A stretch of 64,000 nt of DNA, taken from the NCBI RefSeq assembly GCF_047675955.1, contig NC_132926.1, positions 13,335,326 through 13,399,325 of the forward strand. The letters are read 5' to 3'. The notes beneath the pieces were generated by a model. The model was not told the origin of the DNA. It saw only the letters and a program-made list of their open reading frames with translations, and ran no database searches. Positions 1 through 10,098 of this stretch are shown here, in pieces. How positions within the stretch are numbered: the first letter of the stretch is position 1; each line of letters opens with the position of its first letter. The DNA comes from Chlorocebus sabaeus. Lineage: Eukaryota; Chordata; Mammalia; Primates; Cercopithecidae. The translations under genes and the position numbers were made by a program.

Positions 1-851
1 ATATCCTGCCCTTGGCCAAACTGAAACAAGAGTTGAGGATTCCAGAATTCTTTTGATTCTTACACTCAAGCACACTTTTGGAAAAGAACAAATGCCAAGC
101 ATGATCCTGGTCACTGGTAAGGTGAAGACTGCCCTCCAAGTGAAGAGAGTACCAGGCAGAGGAAGTGAGGTACAGGGTTTGTGAGAGAGCAGGTTTACTA
201 AGAAAGGCAAGCAGAGCTAACCACAAGGGACAGTTTGCTCCAGGTGGGTATTCTAAGTAGCTAGTGAGCTCTGCCTCTTTAATTGCCAGACAAACAGGAA
301 GCATTCCAGGTCACCCCCTGGGGCGCTGAGAATTGGGAAGAGGAAGGAGCAATCCTAGAGGGTGCTGCATGCCAGCTCCTTGGTGGACAGCTGTGAGCCA
401 TGCTGTGTGCTGCCCAGAGGCCTGTGATGGCTGACTGCAGCCCTGACAGTGTTTGGTCTTCCCCGCTGAGCCCAGATTGAGTGCATATAGATGGCTAATT
501 AAACTCTGAACTGACAAACACACATACTGGAGAGGCTCCCCTTTGAAGAGCAGGAGATCACAGGGACAATTTCCTGTTTGCCAGTTTGCAACCTCAATCT
601 CATCAGTTTGGGATGGTAAGTTTAAGGCGTGCTGATAGCCCTCAACACCATCACCTGTTGCAAGAAGTGCTAAGCCTGGGTGGGTGTGGATCTCTTCTGC
701 CCCCACTCCCTAAAGCCCTGTTTCACTTTCAGATGTGTGTGCTTTGAAGGGGGAGGGGAGATGTTAGACCAGTAAAGCTTTAAGTTCCCAGTTAACCTAG
801 AGAGTCTTTTTGTATGACTCTGTTGAGGGAATAGGTAGATATCCTTCTGCC
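1..851. other. unique sequence, no recognisable element
   Basis: I recognise no repeat family or gene here. A 131-codon open frame on the minus strand (311-706) has no visible domain, no convincing splice sites and ordinary base composition, so I treat it as chance. Confidence 0.5.
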
Positions 852-929
852 CATGTGTGTATATTCACACATGTATCCAGATTTCCAAATGTATTTGACA
901 GGTAAATGCAAATACCTGTCAATGCAAAT
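852..929. promoter_or_regulatory. paired short hairpins with two octamer motifs
   Basis: Two perfect inverted repeats lie side by side. The first has 8-bp arms catgtgtg/cacacatg (852-859 and 866-873). The second has 10-bp arms ttgacaggta/tacctgtcaa (895-904 and 913-922). The POU octamer ATGCAAAT occurs exactly twice in the same orientation (906-913 and 922-929). The second hairpin also carries inverted CAGGTA cores, the type of site bound by ZEB/SNAIL factors. The motifs are seen; regulatory activity is inference. Confidence 0.3.
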
Positions 930-1732
930 AGAAATCGCGTCAACAATGAAGTTAGTTTGGTTGGAGGCCTTTGTGTGATCCATTCCGCTTCTGAGGTGAC
1001 CAGTTAGTTCCCAAATTGTGTTGAGTAATGATGTTTCTTCTCACCAGCAACTAAGGAGACCAAATTCTTATTTTGAATAACACATGTTACATATGGTAGA
1101 GATTTAATAAAGATCAGTGTTTCAGATTCTGTGATCACTTTATTTGCTTTGGAGCTGTAAGAAAGATGCATAAGTTCAAATTGTGGATTTGCCCTGTATT
1201 GAACTGCTGGGAACACATTTGTCAATGTGTGAGTGGTGTTATTGAGGCAGAGAAGGGGCAGGGATAAATTTAGCCAAAAGGAGTGTGAAGTTGCATACAG
1301 TTGCTGATATAAGGTACCAATCATGATCAAAAGATAAACATGGCTCTTACAAAAGAGAAGTATTAAACAATATCACATCTTCATCTACTATTTTTCTACT
1401 CTTCATGATTGCCAGGATGTGCTGAACCAATTAAATGGCAAGTTGTGATAACTCTTAATCTTTTGCCTCTGATGCAGTCATTCCTACAATTATACCACAT
1501 GATTCAGGTAGGTAGGTAGAGAAAGAGAGAGACACATGCACGTACAAACAGGTATTCCTCAAAAATCCAGGCATCGGAGTGGGAAGAGTAGGAATCAGAG
1601 CGTAGAGAGACAAACACCAGCCCTTGAGGAGTTTACAATTCAGTTGGTGGAGGTGGCTTTGTGTGTGATTTTTTAAAGAAGCTATCTCATTACTCTTCGG
1701 AAAGTAAGTAAGGCATATGAGATTTTAAAAAC
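930..1732. other. unique AT-rich sequence
   Basis: No named repeat was recognised apart from a short GGTA/GA-rich stretch near 1508-1532. A consensus-like splice donor (gtaagta) lies at 1703 on the plus strand without a strong partner acceptor. Confidence 0.45.
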
Positions 1733-1963
1733 TTACTCCAACATCATCGTAACTGGGCCTTTGGCCAGCAACTTAAACAGGAAGCTCTGTAGGTTAAAAA
1801 ACACAATCAAAGCATAATATATGAGCCGTGTGTCTTCAATGTCTGTGAGTTTCATTGGCGGAAAAATAGAAAAAGTTGAAGGCTTTAGACTCGGCATAGA
1901 AAGCAGGGGTTTGTTTGGCGTGGTTGCCACATGGCTTCCACTCGAGGGTTGTTTTGCTGGCAT
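1733..1963 (-). other. possible minus-strand exon (low confidence)
   Basis: The minus strand has a 76-codon frame starting at an ATG whose complement is at 1961-1963. The C-terminal half contains a hydrophobic stretch (LIYYALIVFF) that could span a membrane. The frame runs into a GTAAGT donor just after the coding sequence for MMLE. Within it, a run of T followed by AACCTACAG forms a good acceptor about 50 bp before that donor, so a short internal exon is an alternative. I do not recognise the protein. Open frames of this length are common by chance and the upstream part runs into a MIR relic. Confidence 0.22.
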
Positions 1964-1982
1964 GGTACAGACTGTGGAGTCC

Positions 1983-2105
1983 CTGCTAAGGACACTTGAC
2001 TGCCATGTCCCTACACCTCTCTGAGTTGTTTTCCTTATCTGCAGAATGTGCTAATAATAAGCATCTCAGAATTGTTTGTGTTAAACAGGATAACAAATAA
2101 GCAAA
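1983..2105 (+). repeat. MIR SINE fragment
   Basis: The 'cctctctgag...ttccttatctgcagaatg' block followed by a 'gctaataataagcatctc' stretch matches the central-to-3' part of MIR. It is degraded. Confidence 0.55.
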
Positions 2106-2136
2106 ATGTCACTACCTGTTATGGTGTGGGGCGGGG

Positions 2137-2358
2137 GGGGGTGGTCTGGAGTCGGGCTGACCTGGTTTCAAATGCTGGCTCAGCAACAACCCAGCTGTGT
2201 GGGCCTGGGCAAATCACTTAGCCCCTCTGTGCTTTGGTCTTCTCAAATGAAGAACTGGGCCGCTAATACCATCTCAGTGTTGCTATGAAGAATAAGTGAG
2301 ACAGTGTATGTAAAAGAGCAAAGCACAGGGTCTGGCCTGGGATACATTTTTTAAATAA
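2137..2358 (+). repeat. MIR SINE
   Basis: The MIR landmarks appear in order: a 'gacctggtttcaaatgctggctc' type segment, 'gtgtgggcctgggcaaatcactta', 'cctctgtgctttggtcttctc', and a 3' tail containing 'gcaaagcacagggtctggc'. The element is nearly full length. A G-rich run (gggg c ggggggggg) lies directly upstream at about 2128-2141. Confidence 0.8.
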
Positions 2359-3090
2359 ATTTGGGGGTTATTGCCTGCTTTGAATATAATTTGCTCTGTC
2401 TAACCTCCTACTGCCATTGTGAATTGCTGCTGGGACTGATGCCTTCCTCTAGCTGTCTGCTTAAGAGGCCCATGTGCCACTCAGTGGAAGAGCTTCTGGA
2501 GGCTTCTGGGACCTTCTCAGAGCAAGCCCTGCAGTCTAGCGTCCCCTTCTCCTCGGGGGCCCTGAGACTCTAAAGCGTCCAGTTGCTCCAAAACATGCCA
2601 TAAAAACCCCAGGAGGAAAGGAGCCCATTAGCACCTGCACATTTGGGGACCCTTGTCAGCAAAATGGCCAGGAGCTTCCTGCTGAAACCCCAGGGCACGG
2701 CAGGTTTACGGAGACCCTTCATTAAGATGAATTATGAACCTGTGGGTCTCTCTGGTTCCATTTGGCCCAGCCTGGGAGGCAGAGGCCCAGCTGCCCTGCT
2801 GGCTGCACTGCATGAAACCTCCTTCCTCTCCCCCTCCCAGGCTCCTTCCCACCCGGCTGTGTACCCCCTACCTTTGTTTAATGAAAGAGAAAAGCACTGC
2901 ACCCCTCCAGGGGGCCCCAGAGCAGGAGGCAGAGTTCAACCTGAGAAAACTGTTTGCTTGTAAGTGGCAGGCACCTGGCCGTCCAGGCCTGGCCCAGGCC
3001 GTTCGTGACTGTGCAGAGTTGGCTCCTGTCCTTCCCTGTTCCCCCAGACCATAAACAAGTCCTGGAGTGGGGAGCCCTGGGGAAGCAGGC
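2359..3090. other. unique, GC-richer sequence
   Basis: This interval is richer in G and C than most of the window. It holds overlapping short open frames on both strands and no repeat I recognise. CpG is too sparse to call an island. Confidence 0.45.
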
Positions 3091-3111
3091 GGGAGTGGGG
3101 GTGGGGGCGGG
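3091..3111 (+). other. canonical G-quadruplex motif
   Basis: Four G-runs of 3, 5, 5 and 3 are separated by loops of 3, 1 and 1 bases. This fits the standard G3+N1-7 pattern with very short loops. An additional GGGG run lies just upstream. Folding is inferred. Confidence 0.6.
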
Positions 3112-3569
3112 ACAGCCACAGACCTCTCTGTGCATTTGTTCCTATCTCATGTGACAGCTCATGGGTTATCCTGTTGGCTCCTCCAGGGTACCTGGTTTTT
3201 CACATTTTTTTTTCTTTTTTCTTTAAAACCATGGAATACGAACAATGGTTGTTCAGAGAAGTCAAGCACAAATGCTCTCCAGAGCAGAGGTTCTTAGGGT
3301 CAACGTACTTTTAAATTGCCTGGGTATCCAGGCACAGTAAGAAAGCACGACAGTGCAGAGGGGCAGCCGGCTGAGGACATCACTGCAGCGTGCAGGATGG
3401 AAGTCAGACAGATCAGCCCCGGCCACAGAGGTGGCTGTGCGGTAGAGTGGCTGAGAGTTTGGGGAAGGGGCCAGGTTTGCAAAAAACAGCTTCCTCAGAG
3501 GTGTTCAAGAGGAGACCAATACTTACTAGGCATCTACCATGTGCTTTATAGCTCTCACCTGGGAAGCCC
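3112..3569. other. unique sequence
   Basis: A T-rich run lies near 3205-3225. I see no gene and no named repeat. Confidence 0.45.
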
Positions 3570-3812
3570 TAGAACACAGCTGGTGCAGGCAGGCTCTGGA
3601 GCCAGACTCCCTGGGATTAAAGCGCCGGCTCATAGGATGTGGGAACTCAAATCATGTGTCCCAGTCCCAGACTCCTTGCCTTGGCAGTGGAGGTGATCAT
3701 AGTACCCACCTCCCCAAATTTTCTTACTGTGGGTTAAACGAGATATATGCAAAAGTACCTAGCACAGTGCTTGGCACATAAAGGCTCAACACATGTGAAA
3801 TGCTATTATTTT
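3570..3812 (+). repeat. MIR SINE
   Basis: 'ggctctggagccagactccctggg' near 3593 is the MIR 5' signature. It is followed much further on by 'acctagcacagtgcttggcacataaaggctcaa', the MIR 3' signature. The middle is diverged. Confidence 0.75.
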
Positions 3813-3839
3813 TATTACCAATGACAAACACGCTCTCCT

Positions 3840-4139
3840 TAGCCAAACCTGAGTCAGGCTCCTCTGAGGCCCCTTTTTGACTAGGCGCTGACTTCGGGCC
3901 CTGTCTTTGGCCCAGTTAGTCCAGTTTTAGCAAGAAGCCTGTTGAGTGGGTCTGGCTAGTATCCCCCAGCCTTGATGTTTCCTCCTAGTAATTTTCCTGC
4001 CACCAGACTCTCACCTGCTCCTTAGCTATACGTGTCCACTTGTCCTTATATTGGGAGTTGGGCCCATCTCTCTCCCCTGTGCAAACCCCCGTTGCAGTAG
4101 CCCCCCTTAAATAAAGTCTTTCTTACCAGTTTTAACAGG
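3840..4139 (+). mobile_element. ERV1-type LTR fragment
   Basis: The segment resembles a class I endogenous retrovirus LTR. It is C-rich, has a late 'ccttaaataaagtctttcttacc' polyadenylation region at about 4106-4128, and ends near 'gttttaacag'. No gag, pol or env sequence accompanies it, so it is a solo or truncated LTR. The family name is uncertain. Confidence 0.6.
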
Positions 4140-4156
4140 GAGATTATCATGCATAA

Positions 4157-4608
4157 TCTTCTCCTCCTCTTCCTTCTCCCTCTTCTCTCTCTTCCCTTTG
4201 CCATTCCTCTTCCTCCTCCTCTTCTTCACTCTTCCTTTTGCTCTTCCTCCTCCTCCACGTTTCCTCCTACCTCCCTCTTTCTCCCTCCTTCTCCTTCCTC
4301 CTCCTCCCTCTTCTTCCCCTTCCCTCCTCCTCCCTTCCGGTCCTCCTCCCTCATCTTCCTCCCTCCTCCTCCTCCCTCCTCCCTCCTGGTCCTTCTCCCT
4401 CGTCTTCCTCCTCCCTCCTCCTCCCTTCTCGCCCCTCCCTCCTCGCTCCTCCTCTTCCCCTTCCCTCCTCCTTGCTCCTCCTCCTTGCTCCTCCTCCTCC
4501 TCTCTTCTCCTCCTCCTCTGTTCTGCTCCCTTCTCCTCTTCCCTTCTCCCTCTCCTCCTTCCTCCTCCTCCCTCCCTCCTCCCCCACCCTTTCTCCATCT
4601 TCCACCTC
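4157..4608. repeat. 450-bp polypyrimidine/polypurine tract
   Basis: The plus strand is almost entirely C and T in CTCC/CTTCC-like units, and the minus strand is almost pure purine. The tract creates long but meaningless open frames on both strands (Ser/Leu/Pro-rich on plus, Arg/Glu/Gly-rich on minus). It begins about 18 bp after the LTR. Such tracts can form triplex DNA and vary in length. Confidence 0.9.
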
Positions 4609-5186
4609 AAAGTTTGGGATCCCATCCCTGACCCTGCTCTTTTAACTTGGACAGTGGGAGTTTTCGTTTCAGCTGAAGAAATTGACATTTTCTCTGCCTG
4701 GAGACCAAGGATGAGAAGGAGCACTTCTTTGTTTAGCTAGAACTGTAAGATCTGAAAACAAAAGAGGGCTGAAAGGAGGCAGATGTGAAACAACAGCCTC
4801 ATCCCTTTGATTCTTTGGGTTACACAACCACCTAGGCAAACTCTGGCCTGAAAACTTGGGGCTCCTTAAAGCATTTTTTCTCCCAGATAGAAAAGGAGGG
4901 AATTCTTCAGTGATTCATTGCCTTGAGATATGGTAGGATGAGGGACCAAGGATCTGCTTTCCTGTCTCTGTCTCTCCTCTTCTTTCTTGTTTAGGGAACT
5001 AAAGGCAGAGACTGAATTTTAGGAAGCAATTTTTTTTTCCGATCTCCTCCAGAATTCTGTGCCATGAGAAAGCTTAAAATCCAGTGTAATAAAGGATTTT
5101 GAGTTTGAACTATGGCATTTAAAAAACTAATTCCTCCAAGGCTTAGTTTATTTCTCTTTTGAAAACAAATAATAGGAATATTTCCT
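4609..5186. other. unique sequence
   Basis: No gene or named repeat was recognised. A short T run lies at about 5029-5038. Confidence 0.45.
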
Positions 5187-5300
5187 AGGCTACAGCTCCT
5201 TGAGGACAGGAATTGGGTTTGTTTTCCTTATTTCACTTGGTGTGTCTAGTATGATATCTGCCACACCATTGGTGTTCAATAAATATTGGAATGAGTACAC
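5187..5300 (+). repeat. L2 LINE 3' end
   Basis: 'ctccttgaggacaggaattgggttt' followed by 'tggtgttcaataaatattggaatgag' is the L2 3'-end signature. Confidence 0.75.
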
Positions 5301-5504
5301 ATCACCTACCACACTGAGTAGCTGAAATTATATATTGAGATACTGTGTGTGAAAGCTCCTAGCACAGTTATTTTCATTAGTGCTCATTTTTTTCTGATTT
5401 TAGACATATTTCTGAGAAGGATGAAGATGAAGGGTGAAGGAAGGAAGGTGATAGGAGGGAGAAGCTGGAGAGTAACAAGGAAAAGGGTGGAGTTGGTGAA
5501 GTAG

Positions 5505-5660
5505 GAAGGGCGCTGGGTTTGCAGGAGACTGGCCTTTTATTCCCCCACTGTGTCTGTGATTTCTGCTTGGTCATTTGACTACTCTGAACCTCAGGTTCCT
5601 CTTCAGTAAGATGGAAATACAAATCTTCACTTTATTGGTGATGGGTATCCAAGGAGAAAT
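5505..5660 (+). repeat. MIR SINE fragment
   Basis: 'tttctgcttggtcatttgact...ctctgaacctcaggttcctcttcagtaagatgg' matches the central MIR core. Boundaries are approximate. Confidence 0.55.
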
Positions 5661-6165
5661 GTATTTGTGAAAGCAGCCCCCAGAGTTCCCGACATGCCTT
5701 AGGTACAAAATGACATGAAACCTGAAGGTGGAGAGGAAACCAGAAGCAAAGAGCATAGGAAGGAGAATAGGAAGCCAGTGAATCTTTTGACTGGTTTGGG
5801 TTGGACTTGGGCCTGGGGAGACGTTGCATTTGGACATAAGCATCTTATCAATGAACCCTGTATTTGTAACTTGATGTGTCTAAATTGAAGCAGTGGGTGG
5901 TTGAGGTCAGAAGTGGGTAGGCACAGCTTGTGACTCCTGTGGATGAAGCAAAATGAACACAAGGCCCCAGATCATGCCCCTAGAAAGTAAAGCAAAGTTT
6001 CCTAGGATTCTTCAATGTACAGACTTAAGCTGAATCTTGATCCTGTGTGGGTTGGAGATTGTGGTTGTCAATGAACTTGGCAAGGCAGGCAACAAACTGG
6101 CTGTGTGTGGAGACACAGCCTAAAAAAAGGAAACTTAAAAAGTATTGCTATTTTTTAAAGTAATA
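5661..6165. other. unique sequence
   Basis: No recognised element. Short open frames on the minus strand overlap each other and look like chance. Confidence 0.45.
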
Positions 6166-6290
6166 TTCTTTTACAATGACACTTTTTTTTGTAATTAAGG
6201 AAGTTGTGGACGTTTATTCTGGAAATTTTGGAAAATGTAGAAAAGAACACATATAAGAGATAATCCATCTCTCCGTGACATTTTGATATA

Positions 6291-7037
6291 CATTGACCCT
6301 TGAATAACACAGGGGTTTGGGGTGGTGACCCCCTGTACAGTAAAAAATCTCTGTTTAACTTTTGATTCCCCAAAAACTTAGCTACTAATAGCCTAATGTT
6401 GATCAGAAGCCTTACTGATAGCATAAACAGTGAATGAACAGATATTTTATGTTATATGTATATATTAGTGTATTTTTTTTTTTTTTTTGAGATGGAGTCT
6501 CACTGTGTCACCCAGGCTAGAGTGCAGTGGTGTGATCTTAGCTCACTTCAACCTCTAGCCTCTGAATTCAAGTGATTCTCCTGACTCAGCCTCCCAGGTA
6601 GCTGGGATTACAGGCACCTGCCACCATGCCAAGCTAATTTTTTTGTATTTTTTCAGTAGAGATGGGGGTTTCACCATCTTGGCCAGGCTGGTCTTGAACT
6701 CCTGACCTCGTGATCCACCCGCCTCAGCCTCCCAAAGTGCTGGGATTACAGGTGTGAGCCACTGCGCCCAGCCTACATACTGTATTCTTACAATAAACTA
6801 GAGAAAAGAAAATGTTATTAGGAAAAACACAAGGAAGAGAAAATATACTTACAATTCATTAAATGGAAATGGATCACCATAAAGGTCTTCATCCTCATCC
6901 TCCTCACATGGAGTAGGCTGGGGAGGAGGAAGAAGAGGAGAGTTTGGTCTTGCTGTCTCAGGGGGACAGAAGCAGAAGAAAATCCATATACAAGTGAACC
7001 CAGGTAGTTCAAACCTGTCTTGTTCAAGGGTCAACTG
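6291..7037 (+). mobile_element. Tigger2/MER28-type DNA transposon, split by an Alu
   Basis: The inverted ends are cattgacccttgaataac (start) and gttcaagggtcaactg (end). The internal sequence includes 'ccccaaaaacttagctactaatagcc', 'cttacaataaactagagaaaag' and 'ggtcttcatcctcatcctcc', which match the non-autonomous Tigger2 (MER28) consensus as I remember it. It has no transposase frame. The left flank ends in TA, as expected for a Tc1/mariner-class insertion. Strand is arbitrary. Confidence 0.8.
6473..6773 (-). mobile_element. AluS
   Basis: It reads poly(T), 'gagatggagtctcactgtgtcacccaggct' and finally 'gtgagccactgcgcccagcc', a full-length Alu in antisense. It sits inside the Tigger-type element, whose sequence resumes immediately after. 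Confidence 0.97.
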
Positions 7038-7053
7038 TTTATCCTTCTAGGGG

Positions 7054-7135
7054 GTGTGTGTGTGTGAGAGAGAGAGAGAGAGGTTTTTTTGTTGTTTTTT
7101 TTGTTTTGTTTTGTTTTTTGTTTTGCGAGAGTTGT
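7054..7135. repeat. simple repeats (TG)n, (GA)n and T/G-rich run
   Basis: A short TG tract (7054-7066) passes into a GA tract (7066-7082), then into a TTTTG-like run to about 7135. Confidence 0.9.
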
Positions 7136-7180
7136 ATAAAATTGGGGCATATTTTTATTATATCCTAAGAACTTATTTGT

Positions 7181-8148
7181 CCCAAGTCTCATCAATTGAT
7201 TAGCACTTGATTGACTATCAAGTCCTGTACTCGATGAATTGAACTAGATTCTATTTTGGCTTAGCTCAAGTCTTTGAATTTAAAAAGAATATTCTTGGGA
7301 AAGATTATATTCAACTACATCCTACAATCAGTTCTAGAGTTTTCAAGGACTAGAATTTCCAAAAACTGAGTTATAAAATGTTCCCTGTCTCTCTTAGGCT
7401 TTCAAGACAAATTTCTTCCACCCTCTCTCTCCTCTTAAAGTAACTATGAGATCAGAAAAAAAAGAAATCCATTTCGACAATTTCCTTCCTGTTCTATAAA
7501 AAGAAGTTTTAGCAAGCTAGAGAGAGAGAGATAGGGAGAAGGGGGAAAGGAGAGAAAGAAATGATTGTGGAGACAAGGCAAAGATAGTGGAAGAAAGGAG
7601 GCAGGGAGATGGAGAGGGAAGCTGTAGTGCTGCTTTTCTTGCTGTGAGACTTGGGGAAGTCACTCATTTTACCAATATTTACTGAATGCCCATTACATGG
7701 CAGCCCTGGGTTATAATTACAGCCTCCTGAACAATCTCTGTTGCTAATATATGGTCTCTCTGATCTCTTTTAAGTCTGAAAAGGCCCTCAACTCCTTGAG
7801 CTTTGAATAGCACTCTTTATAAACTATTGGAAAAACTCAATGCATCTTCCTTCCTGTGATCCCCCAGCAACTCACTTTGGCCAGTGCCAGACCAAGGACA
7901 GGAGTCACCACCAGGCCCATCTTCTGAATGAAACTCCCCTGAGGGCCCTGCCCTTGGTGGGCCACCTTCACTCTCACACAGAGAACAGGGGGGCTCAGGT
8001 TGTTAAGGAAACTTCCCTCAACACCTCTCACCACATTGCAGATTCTCAAAGAGACTGGGAATTGAGCTCATCACCCCTCCCCAAGATGTAGATTCTGTCC
8101 CCCAACTCTTCTGGCAGGTATTGGCTGTGTTAAAGCCTGCAGAGACAA
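7181..8148. other. unique sequence
   Basis: No recognised gene or repeat apart from purine-rich GA patches near 7518-7620. Open frames at 7837-8091 occur on both strands and look like chance. Confidence 0.45.
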
Positions 8149-8205
8149 ACTAGATAGGTCGGTAAGTAGACAGACAGTCAAACTATGTAGATAGATAGAC
8201 AGAAG
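8149..8205. repeat. degenerate GATA/GACA microsatellite
   Basis: Imperfect tetranucleotides such as agataggtcggtaagtagac and gtagatagatagacagaagg make up this stretch. Confidence 0.7.
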
Positions 8206-8214
8206 GTCTGTCTT

Positions 8215-8330
8215 CACTAGCATGGCTGGAGAAAGTACTAGATGAAATCCAAGAGAGAAGCACAGAAGAGCCAGATCATGTAGGATTTTGCATGAAAGGC
8301 AATGGGAATTCTCTGAAGAGAGTGCTGTGG
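8215..8330 (-). repeat. possible L2 fragment
   Basis: 'gaagagccagatcatgtaggattttg' resembles the antisense L2 segment. The match is short and the call weak. Confidence 0.35.
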
Positions 8331-9414
8331 TTCATCATTTTCTTTTCTTCATTGTTATATCTGCATATAAGAAGCCAAGTCTTTCTTGTGCTTCCACCTA
8401 GAATGTTGCTAGGCATGAACCAGGCTCAGGCAACCCATCACAAATTTCCTTGAAGAAAGCTCTCATATAGCCCACTCCAGTAAACACTTTCCTCACTCTG
8501 AGTTTTAGAAGCGAGTGTTTCTTAACAAAATGCCTTCAACTTCACAATATTTTAGGATACAGCTTTTATTCCAGGATTTAGAGGCACAGACACCACAGCA
8601 CCAAAACACACCAACAGAGAAAGCTCCAGGTCCTCACTCAGCCCTGACGCAGACGCTTTATTCCCGTACATATGTACTTTATTGTTGTTGCTTCAAGAAA
8701 AAATAAATATAAAAATCCTGACATCAACAGATCCCCTCTTTCCTCCCCTTCTTACCCTAGTCACGATTACTTAGACTTTCTTGTGGAATAAGAAAAGATG
8801 ACTAAAATGTCAAACCCAACCATCATCCCAAAATGTCTGGTCCAAAATTAGAACAAGGAGAAGACAATCAATCACTCCCAGGTTACGAATCATGACCCAG
8901 CCATAAGCAGAGTCTCTTGGTGATGTATTATGTTTATATCTGACTCTCCTTCTTGACAGTTGGCCTTCTGTGATCAGTTTCCTGCATTATAAAACTACTC
9001 CAGATGTGAGAACAGCTCAATGGCAGAGCTCTCAGCCTAATTAATTCAATCACAGGATGGTGATTAAGAGGTCAGCGGTGACATTTCCAGAGTGCACCTT
9101 CTGTCTTCCCAGCAGTTAGCTTATCCTAAGGCTCCAAAGCCCTCAGGTGCCTCTGGAGCCACAGGAGCCCTTGGGGGCCTTGTCCCACCCTCAGGTCTTG
9201 CTTCAACTGTTTACAGCAAGGCTGACCAAGGAACAAGGCCACAGCCACAGTTTGGTTCTGCTGGGAAGTGTAAATGTTCCCCCGTAAAAAATGTTCACCC
9301 TAGATCCAAACACAAAGGAGCCAGAGTTATGAGTCCCAGGTATGCTGACTTTAATTTTGAATTCCATACTTAAGTCTGCTTCTTAGGAGGCAGCAGAAGG
9401 AAAAGGTGAAACTT
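8331..9414. other. unique sequence
   Basis: I see no named repeat or supported exon. A 93-codon frame (9092-9373) has no recognisable domain. Confidence 0.45.
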
Positions 9415-9605
9415 GAGACCTTCAGAAAGGTATTCACCTCTCCAAGCTTTTACTCCCTCATCTGTAAAATTGGGTTTCTGATGGTTACTTCATAGGATGT
9501 GTTTTAGGAATACATGAGTTATTAATTGAAAAACTTTTAGGACAGTGCATAGAAGGTAGAAACACTCCATAATGCTAGCTATCATCATCATTATTATGAT
9601 TAATA
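9415..9605 (+). repeat. MIR SINE
   Basis: 'cacctctccaagcttttactccctcatctgtaaaattgggtttc' and a tail ending in ATT/ATC-rich sequence match MIR. Confidence 0.7.
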
Positions 9606-9639
9606 ACTACTGTTATTATTAATGTCATTTATACCTGAG

Positions 9640-10095
9640 TTGTATCACTCAGGATACACACTCAAGCCACAGAATCTGACTTAGCTGATTTAAGCAGAAA
9701 AGGAATGCATTAAAAATGATATTGGGTGGCCTACAGAATTTCTCAGAGAGCTGGAAAATGAGACCTGGAGACCACCCAGCTAGCAACAATACCCAAAATA
9801 CAGGGGACTTGCCCTGTGAGGGTAACACTGCTGCCCCTACCCAGCTCCAGAGATTATAGGGTACATGTTAGACATCATCCACCTGGGGCTCTGAAAACTA
9901 CTGCTCCCTCCATCCACCACTGCCCCAGAATTTAATCTTGTTCAACCAGCTGCTGTCTCTAGAAAGGATTTTTCCAAATCCCCACTTCTTTGAGGGATTC
10001 ACTCCTTATCCCCTTGTGGTACTGTTCTGTCTGATTAGTAAAATCTCAGTGGTGTGTCCCTCTTACTGCAAGAGAGTCTGGGAAAGCACACATCT
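9640..10095. repeat. probable ancient repeat, family not named
   Basis: 'cttagctgatttaagcagaaaaggaat' and 'cagagagctggaaaatgagacctgg' feel like a dispersed mammalian repeat I have seen in many copies, but I cannot place the family securely. Confidence 0.35.
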
Positions 10096-10098
10096 GTC

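Larger units (their letters stand above)
6166..7180 (-). mobile_element. L1M 3' UTR relic, host of a nested insertion
   Basis: 'ggaaattttggaaaatgtagaaaag' (about 6220) and, after the interrupting element, 'tatccttctag' (about 7040) and 'ttgtataaaattggggcatat' (about 7130) match consecutive parts of an old L1M 3' UTR in antisense. The interruption is the Tigger-type element. The L1 text resumes in register, so this is one L1 fragment split by a later insertion. Confidence 0.55.

Noticed and set aside
2868..3154. Opposed short frames in the GC-rich patch as an exon
   Set aside because: Four overlapping frames on both strands in G/C-rich DNA are typical of low stop-codon density. No splice-site pair selects one.
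3840..4139. Complete endogenous retrovirus
   Set aside because: Only an LTR-like piece is visible. No internal viral genes or second LTR were found nearby.
4107..4740. Long open frames on both strands (205, 180, 160 and 135 codons)
   Set aside because: They arise from the polypyrimidine tract, which contains almost no stop codons in any frame. The peptides are low-complexity Ser/Leu/Pro or Arg/Glu/Gly runs.
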